Positions 1 to 10,070 of a stretch of 64,000 nucleotides of DNA are shown here, piece after piece. The notes under the pieces were generated by a model. That model was not told the DNA's origin. It saw only the letters and a list, made by a program, of their open reading frames with translations, and did not search any database. The translations under genes were made by a program, and so were the position numbers. Source of the DNA: Oliverpabstia intestinalis (lineage in GTDB: Bacteria; Bacillota; Clostridia; Lachnospirales; Lachnospiraceae); assembly GCF_009696065.1 (NCBI RefSeq), contig NZ_VUMS01000013.1, positions 35,805 through 99,804 of the forward strand. Direction: 5' to 3'. Each line of letters opens with the position of its first letter. Within the stretch, counting starts at the first letter, position 1.

Positions 1-1577
<1,577 letters not shown>

Positions 1578-1600
1578 TTTACGAAGGTAAGATAAGAATT

Positions 1601-1632
1601 GTATAACTGTTCGGTGTCTGCTGAATAGTCAC
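1601..1632. repeat. Degenerate minimal copy of the GTAACTRTTCAG repeat
   Basis: The stretch begins GTATAACTGTTCGGTG and ends GCTGAATAGTCACC. These match the two terminal inverted repeats of the long elements at 12448 and 37181, joined without the body between them. It lies in the groEL 3' untranslated region. Several bases are diverged. Confidence 0.55.
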
Positions 1633-1656
1633 CGGAGTTCATAAAGATTTAAGAAA

Positions 1657-1695
1657 AGCAGGAGCTGACCAGATAGACGGCGGCTCCTGTTTGTG
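1657..1695 (+). terminator. Probable groEL terminator
   Basis: A hairpin with arms CAGGAGC (1659-1665) and GCTCCTG (1683-1689) is followed by TTTGTGTT. The loop is long (17 bases) and the T tract is interrupted, so it is only a moderate terminator. Confidence 0.5.
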
Positions 1696-1772
1696 TTAAA
1701 ATGAAAATGGATCTGACTGGGTATCACAGCGGGCAGGGGAAAAGAAAAGTAAGGCGTCAGAAAGGAACAGGG

Positions 1773-2456
1773 ATGGAACAGAAACGATACGAAAGCGACA
1801 TGACCCCGAAAGAAAAAAGGGAACTGGAACGAAAAAAACTGAAACAGATGACAGCCGGGCAGAAACTGGAATATATCTGGGCTTACTATAAGCCACATAT
1901 GGCAGTGGCGCTGGGAATTATTCTGCTTATTGTTTTTATCGGACAGATGATTTATCGGAGTCAGTTCGATACAGTTTTTTATGCAGCAATCATTAACGGA
2001 ACAGCCGGAGACGGAGAGGTGCTTGCAGAAGATTTTAAAAATTATACCGGTGACACAGATAAATATCATGAATATACTATTGATAATTCCATGTATCTGA
2101 TGAAAGATCAGGAAGACTATCAGATGGTTATGAAGTTGTCCACGATCATCGGTGCACAGCAGGTAGATGTATTGATTGCACCTGAATACAAATTTCAGGA
2201 GTATGTAGAACAGGATGGTTTTTATCCGATGTCGGAACTTCTTACGGATAAACAGCAGGAAGCATATAAAGATGATTTGACAGGGTACGGACTGCATGTG
2301 GGAGACAGCAAAGTACTTCAGTCTTTTGGAGTGGATGAAGATTCATATATGGGAGTACTTGTCTATTCGGATCATCTCGATGAAGCCAAATCATTTATTA
2401 CATATATTATGGGTGATGGAAACACGCCTGATGAAAACGAAGGAGGACAAAAATGA
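1773..2456 (+). CDS. Uncharacterised membrane-anchored protein
   Basis: I do not recognise a named family. The start at 1773 (MEQKRYESDMTPKEKRE) follows AAAGGAACAGG; an in-frame ATG at 1701 lacks a ribosome site. The 227-residue product has a charged N-terminal region rich in Lys and Glu, the stretch KLEYIWAYYKPHM, one strong membrane segment (VALGIILLIVFIGQMIY, about residues 47-63), then an extracytoplasmic domain of about 165 residues. That layout is like small Lachnospiraceae membrane proteins with an outside soluble domain. Its stop overlaps the next gene by four bases (ATGA), so the two are co-transcribed and probably act together. Function unknown. Confidence 0.8.
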   Translation: MEQKRYESDMTPKEKRELERKKLKQMTAGQKLEYIWAYYKPHMAVALGIILLIVFIGQMIYRSQFDTVFYAAIINGTAGDGEVLAEDFKNYTGDTDKYHEYTIDNSMYLMKDQEDYQMVMKLSTIIGAQQVDVLIAPEYKFQEYVEQDGFYPMSELLTDKQQEAYKDDLTGYGLHVGDSKVLQSFGVDEDSYMGVLVYSDHLDEAKSFITYIMGDGNTPDENEGGQK

Positions 2457-2965
2457 GTGATTTGTATTTGGAAGAACTGGTAAAAAGAAGGAAAACAGGA
2501 ACAGATCAGGCACTGCGGTATGTACTGATGGCACTCACTGCCATCGGGGTTGTTCTGTCGCTTCTTACCTGGAACCTGATCATTATTGCGGTTTCTATCG
2601 CGATCTGCGTGGCGGACATCTTTATTTTTCCGAGATTTCAGACAGAATGGGAATATCAGTATGTCAACGGGGAACTGGATGTGGATCGTATCATAAACAA
2701 GGCAAAGAGAAAACGAATGGCATCTTATGATATCTCAAAAGCAGAACTGATCGCGCCGGCAGCATCTCACAGGTTTGATTATTATAATAATAACCAGAAA
2801 TTAAAGGTATGCGACTATTCATCCTGTAATCCGGAGAGAGAAAAACTGGTTTATGCCATGGTGATTCCGGAAAAAGAAGGACTGCTGAAAGTACTTTTTG
2901 AGCCATCGGAACATATGGTCAAAGATTTTCGGTTGAAAGCTCCACGGAAAGTGTTCTTTGATTAA
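2453..2965 (+). CDS. Uncharacterised membrane protein, partner of the preceding gene
   Basis: The 170-residue product has two adjacent hydrophobic segments (about residues 21-37 and 41-59, YVLMALTAIGVVLSLLTW and LIIIAVSIAICVADIFIF). A cytosolic domain follows with a conserved-looking stretch YQYVNGELDVDRIINKAKRKRM. It starts inside the stop region of the upstream gene (ATGA overlap) behind GAAGGAGGACAAA, so translation is coupled. The domain after the membrane hairpin resembles small uncharacterised DUF families common in Lachnospiraceae; I cannot assign one with certainty. The guaB promoter begins three bases after its stop, so the unit ends here. Confidence 0.8.
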   Translation: MSDLYLEELVKRRKTGTDQALRYVLMALTAIGVVLSLLTWNLIIIAVSIAICVADIFIFPRFQTEWEYQYVNGELDVDRIINKAKRKRMASYDISKAELIAPAASHRFDYYNNNQKLKVCDYSSCNPEREKLVYAMVIPEKEGLLKVLFEPSEHMVKDFRLKAPRKVFFD

Positions 2966-2967
2966 CA

Positions 2968-2996
2968 TTGACACCACGGTTGTTTTTTGCTAAACT
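2968..2996 (+). promoter_or_regulatory. guaB promoter
   Basis: A perfect -35 TTGACA (2968-2973) is followed after 17 bases by TAAACT (2991-2996), 38 bases upstream of the guaB start. No purine-operator-like element or riboswitch is visible in the short leader. Confidence 0.8.
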
Positions 2997-3013
2997 AATT
3001 CTCAACAATGTAA

Positions 3014-4488
<1,475 letters not shown>

Positions 4489-4489
<1 letters not shown>

Positions 4490-4534
4490 TAACTATTCAG
4501 TGGAGAATCATCCGTAAGGTACTGAACCGTTACG
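4489..4534. repeat. Short copy of the GTAACTRTTCAG repeat
   Basis: It begins GTAACTATTCAGTGG, the outer end of the long element read on the other strand, and ends GGTACTGAACCGTTACG, the inner hairpin half. The long body is missing, so this looks like an internal-deletion derivative. It starts at the guaB stop codon and lies just before the guaB terminator. Confidence 0.75.
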
Positions 4535-4547
4535 AGGAATAAATAAA

Positions 4548-4582
4548 GCAGGCGGTCTCAGGGGTGGAGGCCGCCTTTTTGG
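4548..4582 (+). terminator. guaB terminator
   Basis: GGCGGTCT pairs with AGGCCGCC (one G-U) around a short G-rich loop and is followed by TTTTT. Confidence 0.8.
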
Positions 4583-4600
4583 GTATACAGGAGAAGTGTT

Positions 4601-5332
4601 ATGAGTGGGAGAAGAACTGGGGGGAGAAACCGACAGGGGAGCAGAACAGTTCACAGAAGACGGATGACGAGACAGCGAAGAAGACAGCAATTGATCCGAC
4701 GATCGATGATTGTACTGTGTATTGCTTTTTTATGTATTATTGGTCTGATATTTTTATGCAAAAAATTATTTTTTTCACAGACGGGAAAAAATATGGTACA
4801 GGAGACTGGACAGATTGACTGGAAAGGCGCTCCGGAACTGGATGTGGAACTGCTGGATGTCAACGAATATTCCAGACCGGGAGCCACACTGAAACAGGTA
4901 AATGGAATTGTGATTCACTATACTGCGAATCCAGGAAGCAGCGCCATGGCAAACAGGGATTATTTTGAGGGACTTAAAGATGCACATACCACAAAAGCCA
5001 GCAGTCATTTTATTGTAGGGCTGGAGGGGGAAGTTGTGCAATGTATACCAACTACGGAAATTGCATATGCTTCTAATGATCGAAATGGGGATACCATATC
5101 CATCGAATGCTGTCACCCGGATGATACAGGCGCTTTTAACACAGTGACTTATCAGTCGATGGTACAGCTGACAGCCTGGCTGTGTAACAGATTCGGACTT
5201 ACAAGTCAGGATGTGATCCGCCATTATGATGTGACAGGAAAAATCTGTCCGAAATATTTTGTGGAACACGAAGATGCCTGGGAACAGTTTAAGGCAGATG
5301 TACAGCAGCAGATTGGAGTTCTTGTATCTTAA
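4601..5332 (+). CDS. N-acetylmuramoyl-L-alanine amidase, membrane anchored
   Basis: Peptidoglycan hydrolase of the Amidase_2 (T7 lysozyme/PGRP) fold, expected to cut the bond between N-acetylmuramic acid and the stem peptide. The 243-residue product has a very basic N-terminus (about 30 residues, many Arg), one membrane segment (MIVLCIAFLCIIGLIFLCKKLFF, about 36-58), a linker, then the catalytic domain. Zinc ligands fit the first His of GIVIHYTANPG, the His of VIRHYDVTGK and the Cys of KICPKYF. A Tyr/Glu-containing motif DTISIECCHPDD is also present. The start follows AGGAGAAGTGTT. Monocistronic between the guaB terminator and the next promoter; probably a housekeeping wall-remodelling enzyme. 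Confidence 0.9.
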   Translation: MSGRRTGGRNRQGSRTVHRRRMTRQRRRQQLIRRSMIVLCIAFLCIIGLIFLCKKLFFSQTGKNMVQETGQIDWKGAPELDVELLDVNEYSRPGATLKQVNGIVIHYTANPGSSAMANRDYFEGLKDAHTTKASSHFIVGLEGEVVQCIPTTEIAYASNDRNGDTISIECCHPDDTGAFNTVTYQSMVQLTAWLCNRFGLTSQDVIRHYDVTGKICPKYFVEHEDAWEQFKADVQQQIGVLVS

Positions 5333-5378
5333 GACAGGGGAAACAAATAAAAAACGCATAAAAAAGTACCGGAAGCGG

Positions 5379-5406
5379 TTGCAAAACAGAAAAAACATGT
5401 TACAAT
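5379..5406 (+). promoter_or_regulatory. Promoter of the nitroreductase-like gene
   Basis: TTGCAA (5379-5384), 16 bases, then TACAAT (5401-5406), 30 bases upstream of the start codon. Confidence 0.6.
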
Positions 5407-5435
5407 AGTGTTACGAAAAAATTAAAGGTGATAAC

Positions 5436-6200
5436 ATGAACTTATTTGAAGCAATTTTTGTCCGGAAATCCGTCCGGAGTTATACAAATGAAGGGATCAG
5501 CCCGAAAGTTCTGGAAGACATTCTGAAACAATTTGATGAAATTAACGGGCTGTTTGGAGGAGTAGAGACGGAACTGGCGATTTTTGACAATCGACAGAAT
5601 GATTATAAGATGCTCAGTATTCTTGGAATCAAGGCACCATATTATCTGGTGTTGTATTCGGAAGAAAAAGACCGTGCGATGATGAACGCAGGGTATCTGA
5701 TGGAGCAGCTTTCGTTATATATGTACACCAGAGGAATCGGAAGCTGTTTTATCGGCAATCCGATCATTAAGAAAAAATATCAATATCGCGATAAAAAGCG
5801 GATGATGGTGGTGATGGCATTCGGAAAGCCCAAGGGAAGCTGTTATCGGAAACAGGCGGAAGCGAAGAGGTTGAGTTTGGATGACCTGTGTGTATATAAA
5901 GAAACACCGAGACAGTGGATGAAACAGTTACTGGATGCAGCAAGGATGGCACCTTCAAGTATGAACAGCCAGCCGTGGCGTTTCGTAGTTTTTGACAGCC
6001 GAATCCATATTTTCTCCAAGAAACATCCAAGTGATAAACTGGGAAAATGGGATGAGGTAAATTTTGGTATTATGTTTGCCAATATGATGACGGCTGCAGA
6101 AGAAATGTGGTTGGATGTGGATCTGATTCGTCTGGATGAACTGAGCCAGAAAAATTTTCAGAACAATCAGTATGTGCTGAGTGCAATTTTGCGCCCTTAA
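5436..6200 (+). CDS. Nitroreductase-fold flavoprotein (TM1586-like)
   Basis: The 254-residue product looks like two nitroreductase half-domains in one chain, as in the TM1586-type family. The N-terminal signature FEAIFVRKSVRSYTNEGIS resembles the FMN phosphate-binding start of nitroreductases. The second half contains LLDAARMAPSSMNSQPWRFVV, the classic nitroreductase motif. Members bind FMN; physiological substrates are mostly unknown, so no substrate is assigned. The ribosome site AAAGGTG precedes the ATG. It stands alone between its promoter and the tRNA-Gly promoter. Confidence 0.85.
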   Translation: MNLFEAIFVRKSVRSYTNEGISPKVLEDILKQFDEINGLFGGVETELAIFDNRQNDYKMLSILGIKAPYYLVLYSEEKDRAMMNAGYLMEQLSLYMYTRGIGSCFIGNPIIKKKYQYRDKKRMMVVMAFGKPKGSCYRKQAEAKRLSLDDLCVYKETPRQWMKQLLDAARMAPSSMNSQPWRFVVFDSRIHIFSKKHPSDKLGKWDEVNFGIMFANMMTAAEEMWLDVDLIRLDELSQKNFQNNQYVLSAILRP

Positions 6201-6253
6201 AACAGTAAATAGATTGATTTGAAGAAAAAACACAAAAAATTACAACAATTTAG

Positions 6254-6282
6254 TTGACAGGTGTCGGAATTTATAGTATGAT
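6254..6282 (+). promoter_or_regulatory. tRNA-Gly(GCC) promoter
   Basis: TTGACA (6254-6259), 17 bases, TATGAT (6277-6282); transcription would start about 20 bases before the tRNA. Confidence 0.85.
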
Positions 6283-6308
6283 ATCTTTGTTCGAAAGAAC
6301 AAGGATAT

Positions 6309-6380
6309 GCACGAGTGGCTCAGTGGTGGAGTATCGCCTTGCCAAGGCGAGGGTCGCGGGTTCGAATCCCGTCTCGTGCT
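6309..6380 (+). tRNA. tRNA-Gly, anticodon GCC
   Basis: Acceptor arms GCACGAG (6309-6315) and CTCGTGC (6373-6379) pair perfectly. The anticodon loop TTGCCAA gives GCC. T arm GCGGGTTCGAATCCCGT is standard. The discriminator is T and CCA is not encoded. Confidence 0.95.
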
Positions 6381-6389
6381 TAGAACAAG

Positions 6390-6419
6390 GGCTTTGTCAG
6401 TGATGACAAAGCCTTTTTT
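6390..6419 (+). terminator. tRNA-Gly terminator
   Basis: Perfect 10-base stem GGCTTTGTCA / TGACAAAGCC with a four-base loop, followed by TTTTTT. Confidence 0.9.
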
Positions 6420-6455
6420 ACATTACAGGAAATTGATTTCCTGTAATGTAAAAAA
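6414..6455. repeat. Perfect 20-base inverted repeat overlapping the terminator T tract
   Basis: Left arm 6414-6433 and right arm 6436-6455 are exact reverse complements (core CATTACAGGAAAT / ATTTCCTGTAATG) around a two-base loop. The left arm includes the T run of the preceding terminator and the right arm ends in AAAAAA, so on the minus strand it also reads as hairpin plus T run. It could be a back-up or bidirectional terminator or a protein-binding palindrome. Bases 6456-6534 after it hold only the ribosome site of the next gene as far as I can see. Confidence 0.75.
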
Positions 6456-6534
6456 CGCTCCGCGAGGATGCGTACTGCGGCGTATAAGGTAGATGTCGCA
6501 AGTTGAGAGTATATAAAAAGTCAGGAGGAATGCT

Positions 6535-7467
6535 ATGGAATACACAAAGATATCAAAGAAGATGAAATCTCCGGTTGACGGACTGGAACTGGATTTGCTG
6601 ATACTGGTTCCGGAAGAAGCACCGAAAGCAATCCTGCAGATTCATCACGGTATGGCAGAGTATAAAGAACGCTATCTTCCATTTATGAAGTATTTTGCAG
6701 AAGCCGGATATGTTGCGGCGATCCATGACTGCCGTGGACATGGAAAAAGTGTACGGACGAAAAAAGATCTGGGTTATATGTATGGTGCCGGTATGGATGC
6801 GTTGATCGAGGATACGGCTGAAGTAACCAGAATGTTGAAAGAAGAATGGCAGGGAGTACCGTTGATCTTACTGGGGCACAGCATGGGTTCTATGGTGGTT
6901 CGCTGTTTTACAAAAAAATACGATGATCTCCTGAATATGTTGGTGGTCTGTGGATCGCCATCAAAGAATCCGGGATCAAAAATAGGGATTGCACTGGCTG
7001 CTGTACAGGAAAAAATCAGTGGGGCACATCATGTCAGCCGTTTTCTGGAACTGCTTTCTCTGGGAAGCTATTCCGGGAAGTTTGCAGGTGAGGGAAGCCG
7101 CTTTGCCTGGTGCTGTTCGGATGAACAGGTTGTGCGTGCTTATGAAGCCTCGGAACTTTGCGGATTTACTTTTACCGTGGATGCGGATCAGGTACTGTTT
7201 CAACTAATGGATGAGACGTATCGGGAAACAGGATGGAAACTTTTCAATCCGGATCTGCCGGTGTTGTTTATCGGAGGATATGAAGATCCATGTATTGGCG
7301 GAGCAAGAAAATTTGCCCAGGCAGTACAGACGATGCGGCGAGTCGGATATATGGATACAAAAGGAAAATTGTATCCGGGTATGCGTCATGAGATTCTGAA
7401 TGAGCGTGAAAAAGAAAAAGTATATCATGATGTAAAAAAATATATTGAAAAAAAATTGAATATTTGA
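6535..7467 (+). CDS. Alpha/beta hydrolase (monoacylglycerol lipase / serine aminopeptidase S33 type)
   Basis: A 310-residue cytosolic hydrolase without signal peptide. The oxyanion region QIHHGMAEYKERY, the DCRGHGKS motif and the nucleophile elbow GHSMGS (Ser116) are typical of lysophospholipase-like S33 hydrolases. The acid is probably the Asp of GGYEDPCIGG and the base the His of GMRHEILNE. A helical lid region separates core strands (about residues 140-215). Substrate unknown; lipid esters are likely for this subfamily. Ribosome site GGAGGAATGCT. No partner gene, and the next promoter is Pho-type, so it is not part of the phosphate unit. Confidence 0.88.
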   Translation: MEYTKISKKMKSPVDGLELDLLILVPEEAPKAILQIHHGMAEYKERYLPFMKYFAEAGYVAAIHDCRGHGKSVRTKKDLGYMYGAGMDALIEDTAEVTRMLKEEWQGVPLILLGHSMGSMVVRCFTKKYDDLLNMLVVCGSPSKNPGSKIGIALAAVQEKISGAHHVSRFLELLSLGSYSGKFAGEGSRFAWCCSDEQVVRAYEASELCGFTFTVDADQVLFQLMDETYRETGWKLFNPDLPVLFIGGYEDPCIGGARKFAQAVQTMRRVGYMDTKGKLYPGMRHEILNEREKEKVYHDVKKYIEKKLNI

Positions 7468-7523
7468 GCTATACGGGTGAATAACGGGAACAGCAGAAAA
7501 AGGAAAAATGAATTCCTTCTCAC

Positions 7524-7578
7524 TTTACATAGATTTAACAAAAGACTGTGAACAGATTTAACATGGATTTAATACAAT
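7524..7578 (+). promoter_or_regulatory. Pho-box-like promoter of the phosphate unit
   Basis: TTTACA (7524), TTAACA (7535), TTAACA (7558) and TTAATA (7569) form two pairs with 11-base periodicity; the pairs are 23 bases apart, about two turns. TGAACA lies between (7549). The last hexamer runs into a -10 TACAAT (7573-7578). In Bacillus, PhoP binds direct TTHACA-type repeats with 11-base spacing upstream of Pho promoters. No -35 hexamer is present, as expected for an activated promoter. The operon starts at 7614 and includes its likely own regulator. Confidence 0.65.
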
Positions 7579-7613
7579 AGTGCCATCAAAAGAAAAACAT
7601 TGGGAGGACAATA

Positions 7614-9383
7614 ATGGACATATTCAGTGTATTAACGATGGTAGGAGGACTGGCTCTGTTTCTGTACGGTATGCAGGTTATGGGGGATGGGCTGGCAAAA
7701 GTATCCGGTGGAAAGCTGGAGAGGATTCTGGAAAATCTGACATCTAACCCGATCAAAGCAGTATTGCTTGGTGCCGGTGTGACGGCTGTGATTCAGTCGT
7801 CATCGGCGACGACCGTTATGGTTGTCGGATTTGTTAATTCGGGTATTATGAAGTTGAATCAGGCAGTGGGAATTATCATGGGTGCCAACATTGGTACGAC
7901 CGTAACTTCCTGGATTCTCAGTTTATCCGGGTTGCAGGGAGATAACGTCTTTGTAAAATTATGTAAACCTAGTTCCTTTTCACCGCTCCTTGCAGTGATC
8001 GGTGTGATTTTTCTGCTCTTTATTAAAGATGAAAAGAAAAAGGATATCGGAGCAATCATGGTTGGGTTTGCTGTGCTGATGTTTGGTATGGAAACCATGA
8101 GCGATGCGGTTAAACCGCTGGCAAATGTACCGGAATTTACCGGTATTTTGACAGCGTTTTCCAATCCGGTCCTCGGTATGATAGCCGGAGCAGTGCTGAC
8201 GGCGATCATACAGAGTTCTTCTGCGTCTGTCGGTATCCTGCAGGCACTTTGCGTGACCGGAGCGGTAAGTTATGGGGTCGCGATCCCGATCATTATGGGA
8301 CAAAATATCGGTACCTGCGTGACGGCACTGTTATCAAGTATCGGAGCAACTAAAAACGCAAAGCGTGCTGCCATGGTACACCTGTATTTTAATATTATCG
8401 GAACGGTTGTTTTCATGGTGCTCTTTTACACGGTCAATGCAGTCGTTGGATTTTCCTTTCTTGGCACGGCAACAAATGCAGCAGGAATTGCTGTGATACA
8501 CAGTCTGTTTAATGTATTTGCTACGATGCTGTTACTTCCGTTCGGCAAAGGACTGGAAAAACTTGCATGTCTTACCATCCGTGATGATGTACAGCCGGCG
8601 GAAGTAGAAGAAGAAAGAAAAGAATTACAGCTTCTGGATTCCAGATTTCTGGAAAAACCGGCGTTTGCCATGGAACAGAGTGTTCATGTGGCAAACAAAA
8701 TGGCGGAAGAATCCAAGCGAACCTTATTCACTGCTATGGATCTCCTGTGGAATTATACGGAGGATGGAGCAAAAAAGGTAGGTGAGCTGGAAAATCTGGT
8801 AGATCAGTATGAAGATGAACTGGGAACGTATCTGGTAAAACTTTCCAGACAGAATCTCAGTGTCCACGATAGTCATACGCTGTCTATCGTGCTGCATTGT
8901 ATCGGGGATTTTGAACGAATCTCAGACCATGCGATCAACATCATGGAGGCAGCACAGGAGATGCATGATAAAAAGCTGATATTTTCTCCGAAGGCAGAAG
9001 AAGAGTTGAAAGTTTTCAGCAGAGCGGTGCAGGATATTGTGGAGAAAGCTTATGCGGTATTCCGTGATCAGGATGAGAAACTGGCACAGAAAGTAGAACC
9101 GTTGGAGGCAGTAGTGGATGAGCTGAACCAGGAAGTGAAAAAGCGTCATATCCGCAGACTGAGAGAGGGAAAATGTACGATTGAACTTGGATTTATTCTT
9201 TCGGATATTACGACCAGTCTCGAGCGAGTGGCAGATCATTGTTCCAATATTGCGGTGTGCGTGACACAGGTAAGAGAAGATACTTATGATACACATGGAT
9301 ATCTGAACAGCGTAAAAAATGAAGACAGTGAGATATTCCGCGGACTGGTATTAGAAGAAGAAGAAAAGTATTTTCTGCCATAA
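7614..9383 (+). CDS. Na+/phosphate cotransporter with C-terminal PhoU domain
   Basis: NptA/PNaS-family symporter that imports inorganic phosphate with sodium. Two inverted transport halves each carry the QSSS signature (AVIQSSSATTVMVVG near residue 60 and AIIQSSSASVGILQA near 200), and each is followed by a GxNIGT motif (MGANIGTTVTS, MGQNIGTCVTA). About eight hydrophobic segments fill residues 1-320. From about residue 350 a helical PhoU-like domain follows (ERISDHAINIMEAAQ and ERVADHCSNIAVCV, the two PhoU repeats with metal-binding motifs). 589 residues is normal for this fused type. The fused PhoU domain may link phosphate flux to the kinase encoded two genes downstream; that is inference. 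Confidence 0.93.
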   Translation: MDIFSVLTMVGGLALFLYGMQVMGDGLAKVSGGKLERILENLTSNPIKAVLLGAGVTAVIQSSSATTVMVVGFVNSGIMKLNQAVGIIMGANIGTTVTSWILSLSGLQGDNVFVKLCKPSSFSPLLAVIGVIFLLFIKDEKKKDIGAIMVGFAVLMFGMETMSDAVKPLANVPEFTGILTAFSNPVLGMIAGAVLTAIIQSSSASVGILQALCVTGAVSYGVAIPIIMGQNIGTCVTALLSSIGATKNAKRAAMVHLYFNIIGTVVFMVLFYTVNAVVGFSFLGTATNAAGIAVIHSLFNVFATMLLLPFGKGLEKLACLTIRDDVQPAEVEEERKELQLLDSRFLEKPAFAMEQSVHVANKMAEESKRTLFTAMDLLWNYTEDGAKKVGELENLVDQYEDELGTYLVKLSRQNLSVHDSHTLSIVLHCIGDFERISDHAINIMEAAQEMHDKKLIFSPKAEEELKVFSRAVQDIVEKAYAVFRDQDEKLAQKVEPLEAVVDELNQEVKKRHIRRLREGKCTIELGFILSDITTSLERVADHCSNIAVCVTQVREDTYDTHGYLNSVKNEDSEIFRGLVLEEEEKYFLP

Positions 9384-9398
9384 AAATAGGAGAGACAT

Positions 9399-10070
9399 AT
9401 GATTTACTGTGTTGAGGATGAAAGAAACATTCGGGAACTGCTGGTGTATACCCTGCATTCCACGGGATTTGAGGCTAAGGGGCTGGAAAATGGTACACAG
9501 TTATTTGAAGAATTGGGTAATCTGATTCCGGATCTGATACTGCTGGATATCATGCTTCCGGGAGACGATGGTTATACGATTTTGGAAAAAATCCGTCAGA
9601 TGCCGGAAGTACGTGATGTCCCGGTGATTATGGTTACTGCAAAAGGTGCGGAATTTGATAAAGTAAAAGGTCTGGATCTTGGTGCGGATGATTATATTAC
9701 TAAACCATTCGGCATGATGGAATTTATCTCCCGCGTGAAGGCGGTACTTCGAAGAGGGGGAAGCCGGACGGAGGAGACATTGGTTCATGGTCCGATCCAG
9801 ATTCGAATTCAGCGCCATGAAGTGCTGGTGCACGGACAGAAGGTAGAACTGACTCTGAAAGAATTTGAATTGTTAAAATATCTGGTGGAAAACAGAGGAA
9901 TTGTCCTGACACGTGACCAGTTGCTTACCAGAATCTGGGGATACGATTTTGATGGGGAGACCAGAACTGTGGATGTCCATGTACGTACTCTGCGTCAGAA
10001 ACTCGGCGAAGCAGGTGCATGTATTGAAACTGTCCGTGGTGTAGGTTATCGTATGGGAGACGAAGCATGA
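9399..10070 (+). CDS. PhoB-like response regulator (OmpR family)
   Basis: Receiver domain (residues 1-118) with acidic pair E6/D7, phospho-acceptor D50 (LLDIMLP), T80 and K102 (TKPFG), followed by an OmpR/PhoB winged helix ending HVRTLRQKLGEAGACIETVRGVGYRMG. 223 residues is standard. It follows the Na/Pi symporter by 15 bases and overlaps the kinase gene by four bases. This context, together with the Pho-like promoter of the operon, supports control of phosphate genes, including its own. The exact name (PhoB or PhoP) is inferred from context, not from specificity residues. Confidence 0.92.
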   Translation: MIYCVEDERNIRELLVYTLHSTGFEAKGLENGTQLFEELGNLIPDLILLDIMLPGDDGYTILEKIRQMPEVRDVPVIMVTAKGAEFDKVKGLDLGADDYITKPFGMMEFISRVKAVLRRGGSRTEETLVHGPIQIRIQRHEVLVHGQKVELTLKEFELLKYLVENRGIVLTRDQLLTRIWGYDFDGETRTVDVHVRTLRQKLGEAGACIETVRGVGYRMGDEA

